In this document: piece by piece, positions 7,564 through 15,994 of the stretch
Position numbering within the stretch: position 1 is the first letter of the stretch
Layout of the letters: every line of letters starts with the position of its first letter
Assembly: GCF_008704535.1 (NCBI RefSeq)
Contig: NZ_CP023701.1
Coordinates: 1,178,001-1,242,000, forward strand
Source of the DNA: Streptomyces subrutilus
GTDB lineage: Bacteria > Actinomycetota > Actinomycetes > Streptomycetales > Streptomycetaceae
Reading direction: 5' to 3'
Length of the DNA stretch: 64,000 bases
Program-made: the position numbers and the translations under genes
The notes under the pieces: model-generated
Told to the model about the DNA's origin: nothing
Database searches by the model: none
Seen by the model: the letters and a program-made list of their open reading frames with translations, nothing else

Positions 7564-9300
7564 TCACGGAAGAGACAGTTCCAGGATCATCAGGCCCCAC
7601 ACCAGACGCGCCTGGTCGCGGCGGACGGCGTGCGCGTCCAGGACCTCGCGCACGGCGGCGGCGCTCAGGAATCCGGCGGTGCTCAGCCGGGGCCCGGCCA
7701 GTACGTCGGTCGCGAACTCCCACAGTTTGGTGCCCGGGGCCAGGAACGCGTCGACGGGGAAGGTGAAGGGCTGCTTCTGCCGCGTCCGCACCGATTGCGG
7801 CACGAGAGGGCCGCCGGCGTCCCAGAGGATCCCCTTGCGCCGGGTCTCGGTGGCCTTCAGGGCGTCCGGGGTGCGCCGCGCGAAGTCGGTGACGGCCGGC
7901 TGGCAGTAGGGCACCCGGCCCTCGATCGAGTGGGCCATGGAGAGGTGGTCGAGCTTGCGCAGGTTGAGCCCGGGGAGCTTGTGCAGCCGGTCGAAGGCGA
8001 GCAGCTGCTCCAGGCGTGCGGGGGCCGGCGGGCCGAGCAGCTCCCGCGCGCGCTCGCGGCTGCCCCCGGCGTCGTCGAGCAGTGCCCGGTACTCGGGCGT
8101 GTAGAGCCGGCGGTAGCGCGCGCGGGGGACCAGCGAGAGCCGGTCCAGGTAGCGCTCCTGCCACGTGTCGTCGGTGGCGGCGAGCGCGGTGCTGTAGCGG
8201 CGGTAGCCGCCGAACTGCTCGTCCGCGCCGTCGCCCACGAAGCACACCCGGAAGGAGCGCTTGGCGATCTCCCGGAAGAGGACGTACGCGCTGAGCGCGT
8301 GGGGCGTCGCGTTGGGCGAGCCCAGCGCCGCCACCATGGGCCCGATCAGCTCGGGCAGTTCCGCCTCCCGGATCTCGACCACTTCGAGCGGGATCCCGGC
8401 GTGCGCGGCGGCATCGCGCGCGTAGGTCTCCTCGTCGGAGGGGTGGGTGCCCTCGTGGGTGACGTGGAAGGCGGTGACGTCGGTGCGCCGGCGGCCCAGC
8501 AGCGTGGCCAGGACGGCCGAGTCGAGGCCGCCGGAGAGCTGTACGGCCACGGGCGCGGACTGGAGCGACATCCGCTCCACTTCCCCGGCCAGCAGGGACC
8601 CGAGGCGATCGGGCGTGCAGCCGGCGTCCGGCGGCGGCGCCGTGGTGCGCGGTACCCGGGTGGCGGCCGTCCGCCCGTCGTGGACCAGGTGCTCGCCCGC
8701 CCGGAGCGAGGACACTCCGGTGTGGAGGGACCTACCGGGAGGCAGGCACTGCCAGTTCAGGTAGTGGTCCACGGCGTACGGGTCCACCTCGGGGCGGCCC
8801 GTCCGCAGGGCGGCGAGGCCGCCGGGTTCGGACGCGAAGGCGATGCCGTCCGCGGTGACCTCGTAGTACAGGCTCTTGACCGCCAGCGGGTCGCTCCACA
8901 GCTTCAGCCGGCGCCCGGAGCGCAGGTCCACCAGGGCGATGGCGTACATGCCTTCGAGCCGCTCGACGAACCGGTCGCCGTGCAGTTCGTAGTAGGGCAG
9001 CAGGACGGAGCCGTCGGAGTCGCCCTCGACGTGCACCCCGTGCCCGGCGAGCTCCCGCCGGATGGCGCGGAAGTTGTAGATCTCGCCGTTGAACACGGCG
9101 TGCACCGATCCGTCGGCGTTGGCGAACGGCTGGCGGCCGTGGGACGGGTCCTGGATCGCGAGGCGGTTGCAGCCCAGGCCCCAGTCCTCCCCCCGGACGT
9201 GGGCCTGCCGGTCGGGACCGCCCGACAGCTGGGCGTCGCGCGCGGCCTCCATCGCGCGCACGGCGCGATCGGAACCGAAATAGCCGTAGATCCGGCACAA
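7564..9300 (-). CDS. asnB: Asparagine synthetase (glutamine-hydrolysing), amidotransferase
   Basis: A 578-residue two-domain enzyme. The N-terminal glutaminase has Cys2 exposed after Met removal (MCRIYGYF instead of the usual MCGIVG) and the glutamine-binding NGEIYN and NRLAIQD motifs. The synthetase half has the pyrophosphate loop SGGLDSA at residues 256-262 and a C-terminal SIEGRVPYC segment. It activates a carboxylate with ATP and amidates it with ammonia from glutamine. Placed between a nucleotidyltransferase and a phosphatase in an apparent biosynthetic cluster, it may amidate a pathway intermediate rather than aspartate. Lasso cyclases are relatives, but no lasso partner genes are present. 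Confidence 0.88.
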   Translation of the reverse strand: MCRIYGYFGSDRAVRAMEAARDAQLSGGPDRQAHVRGEDWGLGCNRLAIQDPSHGRQPFANADGSVHAVFNGEIYNFRAIRRELAGHGVHVEGDSDGSVLLPYYELHGDRFVERLEGMYAIALVDLRSGRRLKLWSDPLAVKSLYYEVTADGIAFASEPGGLAALRTGRPEVDPYAVDHYLNWQCLPPGRSLHTGVSSLRAGEHLVHDGRTAATRVPRTTAPPPDAGCTPDRLGSLLAGEVERMSLQSAPVAVQLSGGLDSAVLATLLGRRRTDVTAFHVTHEGTHPSDEETYARDAAAHAGIPLEVVEIREAELPELIGPMVAALGSPNATPHALSAYVLFREIAKRSFRVCFVGDGADEQFGGYRRYSTALAATDDTWQERYLDRLSLVPRARYRRLYTPEYRALLDDAGGSRERARELLGPPAPARLEQLLAFDRLHKLPGLNLRKLDHLSMAHSIEGRVPYCQPAVTDFARRTPDALKATETRRKGILWDAGGPLVPQSVRTRQKQPFTFPVDAFLAPGTKLWEFATDVLAGPRLSTAGFLSAAAVREVLDAHAVRRDQARLVWGLMILELSLP

Positions 9301-9348
9301 GGGCTCTTCCCCCAGGTGTTCGGTGGGTCGACGCGGACCGCCGGCCGC

Positions 9349-10449
9349 TCAGGCGGACTTGTTGTTCTCCCCGACGGGGGCCGTGCGGTCCTTCGCCCAT
9401 TCCCGCAGCGGCAGGTGGTGCGGGGCCGCGGTGCGGGCGGTCAGGGCGGCGAGCAGCTCGCGCAGCGGGGGGAGGCCGGGCTCGACCTCGCGGGCGCGGA
9501 AGCAGTACTCGTTCGAGATCTCGGCGTTCCAGGTCATGCTCTCGTGCAGTTCCTCCTTCAGCAGACCGAGGAAGTCCGCGCGGCCGACGAACGCCTCGGC
9601 CTTCTCCCGGCCCGCCCGGATCTCGGCGAAGGCGAGGTCGACGAGGTCGAGCCATTCCAGGACCACGTCGGCGGCATCGACCCGCGGACCCGCGCCGAGC
9701 GCGTTCAACTCGGCGAAGCGAAGGGTCAGTTCGGAGGGCAGCGGGAGGCGGTCGAGGAAGCGGGAGAGGTACTTCGGGTTGCGGTTGGTGTTGCCGTGGA
9801 CGTGCGTCAGCCCCCGGAAGGTGTCGACGCCCAGCTTGCGCGCCGCGATCAGCGCCGACGCGTGGTCTCCTTGCGCCCACATGCCGGCCAGGTCGCGGAA
9901 GTCGGGGTAGCTGCCGACCGCCGCGCGGAAGGCCGTGTAGGCGACCTCTCCGGGGCGCACCCCGGCGGTGAGCTCGCCGAACGCGGCGGCGTTCGTCAGC
10001 GGGACCCCGTACGTGAGCCGCGACAGGACCCGGAAGTCGACGGCGGACGCCGCGAATCCGGAGGACTTGCGGGCGCGGGTGCGCATCTGGGCGTAGAGCC
10101 GTGCGTGCGCGTCGAGCAGGGCGGAGACCTCCTGGACCGTCCAGTACTCGACGTCCACTCCGAGCAGGCTGCCGGGCAGGTAGTCGAAGCTGGCCTTCAC
10201 CCGGTCGCCGCTGGTGTAGTACCGCATGTGCTGCTCGCGGGGGAAGGTGGCGCGGTGGAACCGCTCGTCCTGCGACCGGGCGATGACGCAGAAGTCGAAG
10301 TCCGAGGACGGGGTGCCCGAGCCGTCCACGAGCGAGCCGGACAGCATCAGGATGTCGTCGTCCACGAGGTGGATCTTCGCGAGGACGGCCTCCTCGTCGA
10401 AGTCGTCCATGCCGCGGACCGCGGCGAGGTGGGTGCGGAAGGAGAGCAC
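9349..10449 (-). CDS. Nucleotidyltransferase-fold protein 1
   Basis: A 366-residue protein with the polymerase-beta/KNTase-type signature LSGSLVDGSGTPSSDFDFCV (GS...D-x-D) near residues 30-50; the two Asp would bind the metal-nucleotide. The remainder is helical and unlike common families. The GTG at 10449 is preceded by a GAGAGGGGCAGGG tract; an in-frame ATG at 10410 is the alternative. It is the first gene of a minus-strand run leading to asnB and the phosphatase, and is divergent from the Nudix gene. It may transfer AMP or another nucleotide to a small molecule. A second NTase-fold protein lies at 26981-28024 with the same GS...D-x-D logic but low overall similarity. Confidence 0.72.
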   Translation of the reverse strand: MLSFRTHLAAVRGMDDFDEEAVLAKIHLVDDDILMLSGSLVDGSGTPSSDFDFCVIARSQDERFHRATFPREQHMRYYTSGDRVKASFDYLPGSLLGVDVEYWTVQEVSALLDAHARLYAQMRTRARKSSGFAASAVDFRVLSRLTYGVPLTNAAAFGELTAGVRPGEVAYTAFRAAVGSYPDFRDLAGMWAQGDHASALIAARKLGVDTFRGLTHVHGNTNRNPKYLSRFLDRLPLPSELTLRFAELNALGAGPRVDAADVVLEWLDLVDLAFAEIRAGREKAEAFVGRADFLGLLKEELHESMTWNAEISNEYCFRAREVEPGLPPLRELLAALTARTAAPHHLPLREWAKDRTAPVGENNKSA

Positions 10450-10566
10450 GGCTGCCCTGCCCCTCTCGGTCGAAGTGCGGTGTCCCGGCCGGGTGTCCGG
10501 CCGGCTGGAAGCGCTGGGATCCGGGTGCGCCGGGCGCGGTGTCCCGGCGGCGCGTACGGTGTCCCG

Positions 10567-11067
10567 GTGACTTCGCTGAAGCTTCGGCACTCCGTGCGCG
10601 CGATCGTGTTGGACGCGGAGGACCGCGTGCTGCTCTGCCGGTTCCTGCTGCGCGAGCCGTCCGGAGCGGTGGTCCTGTGGGCGGCGCCCGGCGGGGGCGT
10701 CGCCCCCGGCGAGGGGCCGCTCGACGCGCTGCGCCGGGAGCTGCGCGAGGAGGTGGGGCTCGCCCCGGTCGGCGGCGATCCGCCCCACGTGTGGCACCAG
10801 GAGGTCGTACGGCCCGGCATGAGCCGGGGGTACGACGGCGTCGTGAACGACTACTACCTCGTGCGCACCGCGGCCTTCGTCCCGCGCGGGGAGCTGACCG
10901 ACGAGGAGCTCGCCGCCGAGAACATCACCGGCACGCGGTGGTGGCGGGCGCCGGAGATCGTCGGCTACCGCGGCCCCGACCTCTTCGCCCCGCGCGATCT
11001 CGGCACTCCGCTCACCGCCCTGCTCACCGGTGGTGTCCCGGAGCGGCCGGTGCGGCTCGGTCTGTGA
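10567..11067 (+). CDS. Nudix hydrolase
   Basis: A 166-residue Nudix domain protein. The Nudix box is complete: GGGVAPGEGPLDALRREL followed by REEVGL, giving the G-x5-E-x7-RE-x2-EE-x-G pattern with metal-binding glutamates. The rest matches the MutT-like fold (VRAIVLDAEDRVLLCRF strand). The start is the GTG at 10567. Its 3' end overlaps the convergent HprK-like gene by 44 nt. Nudix enzymes cleave nucleoside diphosphates linked to another group, which fits the nucleotide-centred gene set around it. Substrate unknown. Confidence 0.85.
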   Translation: MTSLKLRHSVRAIVLDAEDRVLLCRFLLREPSGAVVLWAAPGGGVAPGEGPLDALRRELREEVGLAPVGGDPPHVWHQEVVRPGMSRGYDGVVNDYYLVRTAAFVPRGELTDEELAAENITGTRWWRAPEIVGYRGPDLFAPRDLGTPLTALLTGGVPERPVRLGL

Positions 11068-12121
11068 GACGCTGCTCCGGGGAGCGCCGCGGCGACGGCA
11101 CCCGGGCGCGCAGGTGGCCGGCGAGCCGGGCGACCTCCCGGCCCGCGTCGGCGAACGCGTACCGGAAGCGGAAGGTGGGCAGCGCCGTGAGGGCGTCGCG
11201 GGTCCGGCCGGGACCGGAGCCGTCCGGTGCGTGGCCGAAGATGTTGAGGTGTTTGTTGGGCAGGCCCAGGACGTGCCGCTCCAGGAGTGCGGCGCGCTCG
11301 GCCTGCGGGACCTCGGCCACGCCGGTCTCCGACGGGTCGTCGGCGAGGCTCAGGTGGACGATCGCGTCGACCCCGGCCGACCGGCCGATGCGGGTGTCCA
11401 GCAGGTCCGCGTACTCCCAGGGGTAGATCAGGGCCGTCCCGTGCTCCTCCACCCCCGACGCGCGCAGGCTCCCCAGCGTCCGGTTGGCGGGATGGGTCAG
11501 GGAGGACAGCACCGTCCGCGCCTTCTCCGGTCCGAACAGCAGGTCGAGGGTGTCCAGCCGGACCGAGACGGACCGCGGCCAGCCGGCGCCGAGGACCCCG
11601 CTCCCGTCCGGCTGCGCCGTGAGGCTCACGTCGTCGTTGCACACCATGACGCCCGCGCCGTGCAGCACGCTCGCCATGACGAAGGTGGTCTTGCCCGCCC
11701 GGCTGCCGCCCACGAGGGCGACGCCCAGCCCGTCGAGCTGCACCAGCCCGGCGTGCAGGAAGAGCATGCCCTGCCGGGCGGCCGTCGAGCGGTGGATCGC
11801 CCGGGTAGCCCGCAGCAGGGACTGCACCACCCACGGCTCGCCCCCCGGGGCGAGGTGGTGGACGGTCCTGCGGGGGTGGTCGACCGCGTAGCGGACGCTG
11901 TCCTCGCCCTGCGCGGTGACCGTCTCCCGCGCGGCGTCCTCCGGGGGTTCGGCGCCGGCCACGACCTGCCAGGCGCCCGGTCCGCAAGGGCCCGGTTCGA
12001 CGGTCAGGTAGGGGCGTGCGAGGCGGTCGATGTGCTGCGCCACGGACGGTGAGCACGTCAGGCCGGTGCTCTCGACGTGCGAACGGACGGTGTACCGGTG
12101 CGTGGGTGCGCTCGATGTCAT
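11024..12121 (-). CDS. HprK-like P-loop kinase 1
   Basis: A 365-residue protein with an HPr-kinase-type C-terminal domain. A lead-in GMLFLHAGLVQLDGLGVALV runs into the Walker A loop GGSRAGKTT at residues 138-146, then a CNDD acidic pair typical of this family. The N-terminal 110 residues are unassigned. ATG 12121 is chosen. Actinobacterial HprK-like proteins lacking HPr partners occur in natural-product loci, where some phosphorylate peptides or small molecules. Convergent overlap with the Nudix gene (11024-11067). A second such kinase is at 14708-15850, only about 15% identical by eye. Confidence 0.75.
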   Translation of the reverse strand: MTSSAPTHRYTVRSHVESTGLTCSPSVAQHIDRLARPYLTVEPGPCGPGAWQVVAGAEPPEDAARETVTAQGEDSVRYAVDHPRRTVHHLAPGGEPWVVQSLLRATRAIHRSTAARQGMLFLHAGLVQLDGLGVALVGGSRAGKTTFVMASVLHGAGVMVCNDDVSLTAQPDGSGVLGAGWPRSVSVRLDTLDLLFGPEKARTVLSSLTHPANRTLGSLRASGVEEHGTALIYPWEYADLLDTRIGRSAGVDAIVHLSLADDPSETGVAEVPQAERAALLERHVLGLPNKHLNIFGHAPDGSGPGRTRDALTALPTFRFRYAFADAGREVARLAGHLRARVPSPRRSPEQRLTDRAAPAAPGHHR

Positions 12122-12284
12122 GCCGTCTATCACCCCCGTGGTGTCTGGGTGAGGGCCCGCGCCGTGCCGGGTCCCGGTCTTGTCGGGTCGATCATGACAA
12201 GGACGGCGGGGCCTGTCCCGGGCGATTCCGCAGAGCGGAACGGACATGGGATTCGGTCGGCGCGGGACGCGGGTCGGCGCGGAT

Positions 12285-12986
12285 TCAGTCGGCGTCCGCC
12301 ACCATCGGCCCGCGGGTGTCCCAGCCCAGCTCGTCGAGCCCCCGGAAGAACCTGCCGTTGGACCGCCCGGCGGGTACGCCCAGCAGGCGCACGAGGTCGC
12401 CGGCGGCCGGGGCCGGCTCGTTCGGGGCGTCCGGCGTCCCCATGTCGGTACGGATCCATCCCGGGCAGTACGCGAAGGCGGCCAGGTCGCCGGAGGCCTC
12501 GGCGAAGTGCCGGGCCACCGACAGGACCAGGGAGTTGGCCGCCAGCTTGGACGACCGGTAGGCGAAGGAGGCCCCGTCGGCGTCCTGGAGTCGTCCCATG
12601 CCCGAGGAGACGCAGACGATCCGGCCCGAGCCCCGCGCGAGCATCCGCGGCGCGTACCGCTGGACCAGCCGGGCCGTGCCGAACAGGTTGACCTCGAAGG
12701 TGTCCCGCAGGTCGTCCGGGGTGAGGGAGAAGAGGTCGCCGTACCCGCCCCGGGGGTCGTCCAGGTAGACGCCCGCGTTGTTGACCAGCACGTCGACGTC
12801 CTCGGCGGCGAAGAGGTCGTCGGCGAGCGGCTCGCGCAGGTCCAGGGCCCGGTAGTCGTCGACGTGGTCGCCGCCCGGCGAGGGCGACAGGCCCACGCCC
12901 AGGACGCGGTGGCCTGCGGCCCGCAGCGCACGGCACAGATGGGCTCCGAGGCCGCGGGAGACACCGGACACGAGTGCAGTCGGCAT
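12285..12986 (-). CDS. Short-chain dehydrogenase/reductase 1
   Basis: A 233-residue classical SDR. It has the nucleotide loop SGVSRGLG, NNAGVY, the Ser of CVSSGMG and the catalytic YRSSK (Y-x3-K). It presumably oxidises or reduces a hydroxyl/ketone with NAD(P)H. The ATG is at 12986. It is divergent from the NMP-kinase-like gene and upstream of HprK-like 1 on the same strand (gap 163 nt). Substrate not predictable from sequence. Confidence 0.87.
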   Translation of the reverse strand: MPTALVSGVSRGLGAHLCRALRAAGHRVLGVGLSPSPGGDHVDDYRALDLREPLADDLFAAEDVDVLVNNAGVYLDDPRGGYGDLFSLTPDDLRDTFEVNLFGTARLVQRYAPRMLARGSGRIVCVSSGMGRLQDADGASFAYRSSKLAANSLVLSVARHFAEASGDLAAFAYCPGWIRTDMGTPDAPNEPAPAAGDLVRLLGVPAGRSNGRFFRGLDELGWDTRGPMVADAD

Positions 12987-13150
12987 GGCGGCGAGCGTAG
13001 CCCCCGCGCGGGCGCCTGTCCGTACCGCGCGGCGCCGGTGCGGGCCGCTGCGCGACGGCCCGCCGTCCCGTGCGCCGTGTCGTGCGGCGGGCGGGCCGGT
13101 TAGTCTGGTGCGCCCGGTCAAGGGATGCCCGAGGAATGAGGAGGCGGCGG

Positions 13151-13714
13151 ATGCACACGCACCGACTGCTCGTCACGGGGCCGAGCGGGGCCGGCAGCAC
13201 CACGCTCGGCCGCGCGCTCGCGACCCTGTGGGCAGCGGCCCACGCGGACGTGGACGACTACCTGTGGGTGCCGACCATCCCGCCCTACACCCGCAAACGC
13301 CCCGTCGAGGAGCGACTGGCGCTGATGGAGTCCATCTTCGTGCCGCGCGCCGCCTGGGTGCTGTCCGGGACGCTGCGGGGCTGGGGCGACAGCGTCATCG
13401 CGCAGGCCGACGGCGTGGTGTTCCTGACCATCGACCCGCAGGTCCGGATGGACCGGCTGATGCGCCGCGAGGTCGTCCGGTACGGGGACCGCATCGAGTC
13501 CGGCGGCGCCCTGGAGACGGCCCACCACGACTTCATGACCTGGGCGAGGGGCTACGAGGACACCGAGGTGCCGGCCCGCCAGTCCAAGGACGAGCGCTGG
13601 CTGGCCACGCTCACCTGTCCGGTGCTGCGCCTGGACAGCGCCCTGCCGCCGGACAAGCTGGTCGCCGAGGTGACCGACTGGTTCGAGGGCGGGGCGCCGG
13701 ACCGGTCCCCGTGA
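13151..13714 (+). CDS. P-loop NMP-kinase-like ATPase
   Basis: A 187-residue protein resembling adenylate/shikimate-kinase-type P-loop enzymes. Walker A GPSGAGSTT lies at residues 10-18, with an acidic DVDDYLW strand (the DxD region) and a lid-like RLMRREVVRYGDR segment rich in Arg. The ATG at 13151 follows GAGGAGG. The stop overlaps the next gene's start (GTGA), so the two are translationally coupled and probably act together. These proteins phosphorylate small hydroxylated substrates or nucleotides. Confidence 0.78.
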   Translation: MHTHRLLVTGPSGAGSTTLGRALATLWAAAHADVDDYLWVPTIPPYTRKRPVEERLALMESIFVPRAAWVLSGTLRGWGDSVIAQADGVVFLTIDPQVRMDRLMRREVVRYGDRIESGGALETAHHDFMTWARGYEDTEVPARQSKDERWLATLTCPVLRLDSALPPDKLVAEVTDWFEGGAPDRSP

Positions 13715-14685
13715 CGGGAGCCGTTCGGCCCACCGTCCCCGGGGCCATGCGGCTGGTCGCCGCGGGCCGGGCCGAACTCCTCGACGGCCGGGGCCTCAAC
13801 AGCTCCTACCGGGTGGCCTGGGGCTCCCGGGCGCTCTCGGTGAAGGTGCACTGCGCGGAGCGTTCCTCGGCCGCCGAGTTCCAGCGGATAGGCCGTGTCG
13901 ACGCCGCCCTGCGCGGCGCGCCCTGGTACCCGCCGGTGCTCGCCCTGGGCTTCCACGGGACGCCGCGGCCCCGGCTGGTGGTCGTCCGTCCGTACGCCCC
14001 CGGTACGCCGGCGCAGGACGCGCGGCGGCACATCACCGGCGTCGTCGGCGTCCTGGCGGACCTGGCGGCGCGCGCGGAGGGGGTCCGGGCCGGGGAGGCG
14101 CTGGTCGGGGACTACGCCTCGGTGTGGCTGTCGGGGGCGAGGTCGGAGCGGTCCCTCGTGGACCCGCTGCTGACCGGCGAGTGGCGGGGCCTGGCCCGGG
14201 CCATGGACGCGCACCTAGGCGAACTGAGCGCGGGCGCGGCCCGGTTGACCCGGCCGAGCGGCCTGCTGGTCCACCACGGCGACCTGCACGGGCGCAACCT
14301 GATCGCGGACGGCCCGGACCGGCTGACGGTCATCGACTGGGACGAGGCCGGCTTCTCCCGGCGGCCGGCCGACGCGGGCAAGGCGCTGTGGCTCTCGTGC
14401 CGTCTCGGGCGGGGCGACTTCGTGCTGGACCCGGACGCGACGGCCCTCTTCCTGGGCCGGCTGCACGCCCGGCTGGGCACGCCGTACGCGGACGCCCGCG
14501 ACCTGGCCCTGCTCGGCGCCCTGTGGTTCCTGCCCCGGCACGGCCACGTCACCCTGCTGGGGCGGCGCGGCGCGGGCCTGGACACCTGGTACCTCGGCTG
14601 GGTCCTGCGCTTCTGGACGCGTTTCCGGACGAACCTGGAGCTGGTCGCCGCGGCGGCCGCGGCGCTGGAGGCGGGGGCGCCTTGA
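13711..14685 (+). CDS. Aminoglycoside-phosphotransferase-like (APH) kinase
   Basis: A 324-residue APH/choline-kinase-fold protein. It has the nucleotide Lys (LSVKVH, about residue 45), the catalytic loop HHGDLHGRN (Asp191) and the metal motif IDWDEAGF (Asp209/Asp211). Its GTG start sits in the stop codon of the preceding P-loop kinase gene. Members phosphorylate sugars, cyclitols or amino alcohols and often give self-resistance to aminoglycoside-like compounds. Together with the inositol-phosphate synthase nearby, a cyclitol or amino-cyclitol substrate is an attractive guess. Confidence 0.82.
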   Translation: MTGAVRPTVPGAMRLVAAGRAELLDGRGLNSSYRVAWGSRALSVKVHCAERSSAAEFQRIGRVDAALRGAPWYPPVLALGFHGTPRPRLVVVRPYAPGTPAQDARRHITGVVGVLADLAARAEGVRAGEALVGDYASVWLSGARSERSLVDPLLTGEWRGLARAMDAHLGELSAGAARLTRPSGLLVHHGDLHGRNLIADGPDRLTVIDWDEAGFSRRPADAGKALWLSCRLGRGDFVLDPDATALFLGRLHARLGTPYADARDLALLGALWFLPRHGHVTLLGRRGAGLDTWYLGWVLRFWTRFRTNLELVAAAAAALEAGAP

Positions 14686-14707
14686 GCGGTGCCCCGGCGG
14701 CGCGCCC

Positions 14708-15850
14708 TCACCTGCGCACGCGGTCCTCGAAGTCGGCGGCGAGCCTCGCCACGTCGGCCGCACTGCCCACGGAGCAGCGCAGCACGGGGAGTTTCGCGAG
14801 GTGTTCCAGGAAGGCGCCGACCGAGGGGGGTGCCGCCCGGCGCCGGACGGGGACGTCGAGCCAGTCCTCGCCGTAGAGGTTGTCGTCGAGGGAGAAGCAG
14901 TTGCGGGTGATGACGTCCGCGGCGTGGGCGGGGCTCGCGGCGGCGAGGCGGTAGCCGGCCGCGCGGTCCACGCGGGGCAGGATCACGCCGGCGAGCGGTG
15001 CGTGGGGCACGACCCGGACGCCGAGGTAGCGGCCGACCTCCTGCGAGCTCAGCTTCAGTTTGTCCTCGCCCTGGAAACGGTCCCAGTCCGATCCGGCCGG
15101 CGGGAAGCCCGCGCGCACGGACCACGATCCGAAGTCGGTGACGCCCATGACGTCGAGGGAGCCCTTGTTGATGGCGAGCGGCAGCGGGCAGGCCGTCACC
15201 TGGTAGCCGGGGCCGCGCTGGTCGAGGTGCATCCGGTCGTTGCCCATCCAGCCGGCCGAGGGCAGCAGCCGGGCCAGCGCGATGGCCGTGGTCGACTTGC
15301 CGGCCCCGGAGTCGCCGATCACCAGGTAGGCGCCGTCGTCGTGCACGAAGGCGGAGGAGTGCAGGACCAGCGAGCCCTCGGCCTTGGCGATCCGGGTGGC
15401 GACGTCGCGGATGACCCGGGTGAGCCACCGGTCCCCCAGCCCGGACCGGGGGCGCAGGAGCGTCACGCGGCCCTCGGTGCGGATCAGGGCGGCCACCTCG
15501 TCGGAGTTCTGGTCGCGGAGCTCGAAGACGGTGTGGCCCTCGCCGTCGAAGCGCGGCTGCCGGTAGTGGCGGGTCAGTTCGTACTCGCCCCGTACGGCCG
15601 TCTCGGCCGCGTGCCGGAGCAGCCCGGACACCTCGGAGGGGTCCCGGGCCACGTCGACGATCACGAGGTCCGGCTCCTCCTCCGGGCCGCTCTCTCCGAC
15701 GCCGAGCATGCCGGGCGGGCAGAAGGTCTCCGAGACCAGGCCGTCGGCCTCGGGCGAATCGGTGACGACCTTCACCGTCTGGTCCCGGACGCGCAGGTAC
15801 CGGGTGGTCGCACCGTCCGGGTCACGGGATACGAGGTCACTGAGGGACAT
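14708..15850 (-). CDS. HprK-like P-loop kinase 2
   Basis: A 380-residue HPr-kinase-like protein. HSSAFVHDDGAYLV leads into Walker A GDSGAGKST at residues 179-187, followed by MGNDRMHLD, which supplies the Asp pair of the family. The N-terminal 150 residues are not assigned. It ends 22 nt from the convergent APH-like gene. Two HprK-like kinases in one cluster is unusual. Their substrates are probably cluster-specific molecules or a protein not encoded here. Confidence 0.76.
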   Translation of the reverse strand: MSLSDLVSRDPDGATTRYLRVRDQTVKVVTDSPEADGLVSETFCPPGMLGVGESGPEEEPDLVIVDVARDPSEVSGLLRHAAETAVRGEYELTRHYRQPRFDGEGHTVFELRDQNSDEVAALIRTEGRVTLLRPRSGLGDRWLTRVIRDVATRIAKAEGSLVLHSSAFVHDDGAYLVIGDSGAGKSTTAIALARLLPSAGWMGNDRMHLDQRGPGYQVTACPLPLAINKGSLDVMGVTDFGSWSVRAGFPPAGSDWDRFQGEDKLKLSSQEVGRYLGVRVVPHAPLAGVILPRVDRAAGYRLAAASPAHAADVITRNCFSLDDNLYGEDWLDVPVRRRAAPPSVGAFLEHLAKLPVLRCSVGSAADVARLAADFEDRVRR

Positions 15851-15926
15851 GGAGACTCCACGGGGGAACGGTCGGGGACGTGCTGCGGGGCGCGGCGCCG
15901 GTGGCGGCCGGAACCGCGGCCGGAGC

Positions 15927-15981
15927 GGTGTTCGGTGCGGTGTTTCGATGGGACGTTTCGATGGGGTGTTCGGTGCGGTGT
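15927..15981. repeat. Nested direct repeats upstream of HprK-like 2
   Basis: A 17-bp unit GGTGTTCGGTGCGGTGT occurs at 15927-15943 and 15965-15981, with a 10-bp unit TTTCGATGGG twice between them (15943-15952, 15956-15965). The array lies 77-131 nt upstream of the ATG at 15850, in the 144-nt gap after the PHP gene. It may be regulatory or simple slippage. Confidence 0.6.
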
Positions 15982-15994
15982 CCCGGTGCGGCGG

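Noticed and set aside
7630-11067. A very long plus-strand reading frame (1145 residues) over the minus-strand asnB/NTase genes
   Set aside because: It is an antisense shadow with Gly/Arg/Ala/Val-rich, non-homologous content; only its last part (the Nudix hydrolase from 10567) is real.
6857-15850. Lasso-peptide cluster
   Set aside because: AsnB-like and HprK-like proteins and NTases occur in lasso loci, but no precursor peptide, PqqD-like B1 or transglutaminase-like B2 gene is found, and the AsnB has a full glutaminase domain.
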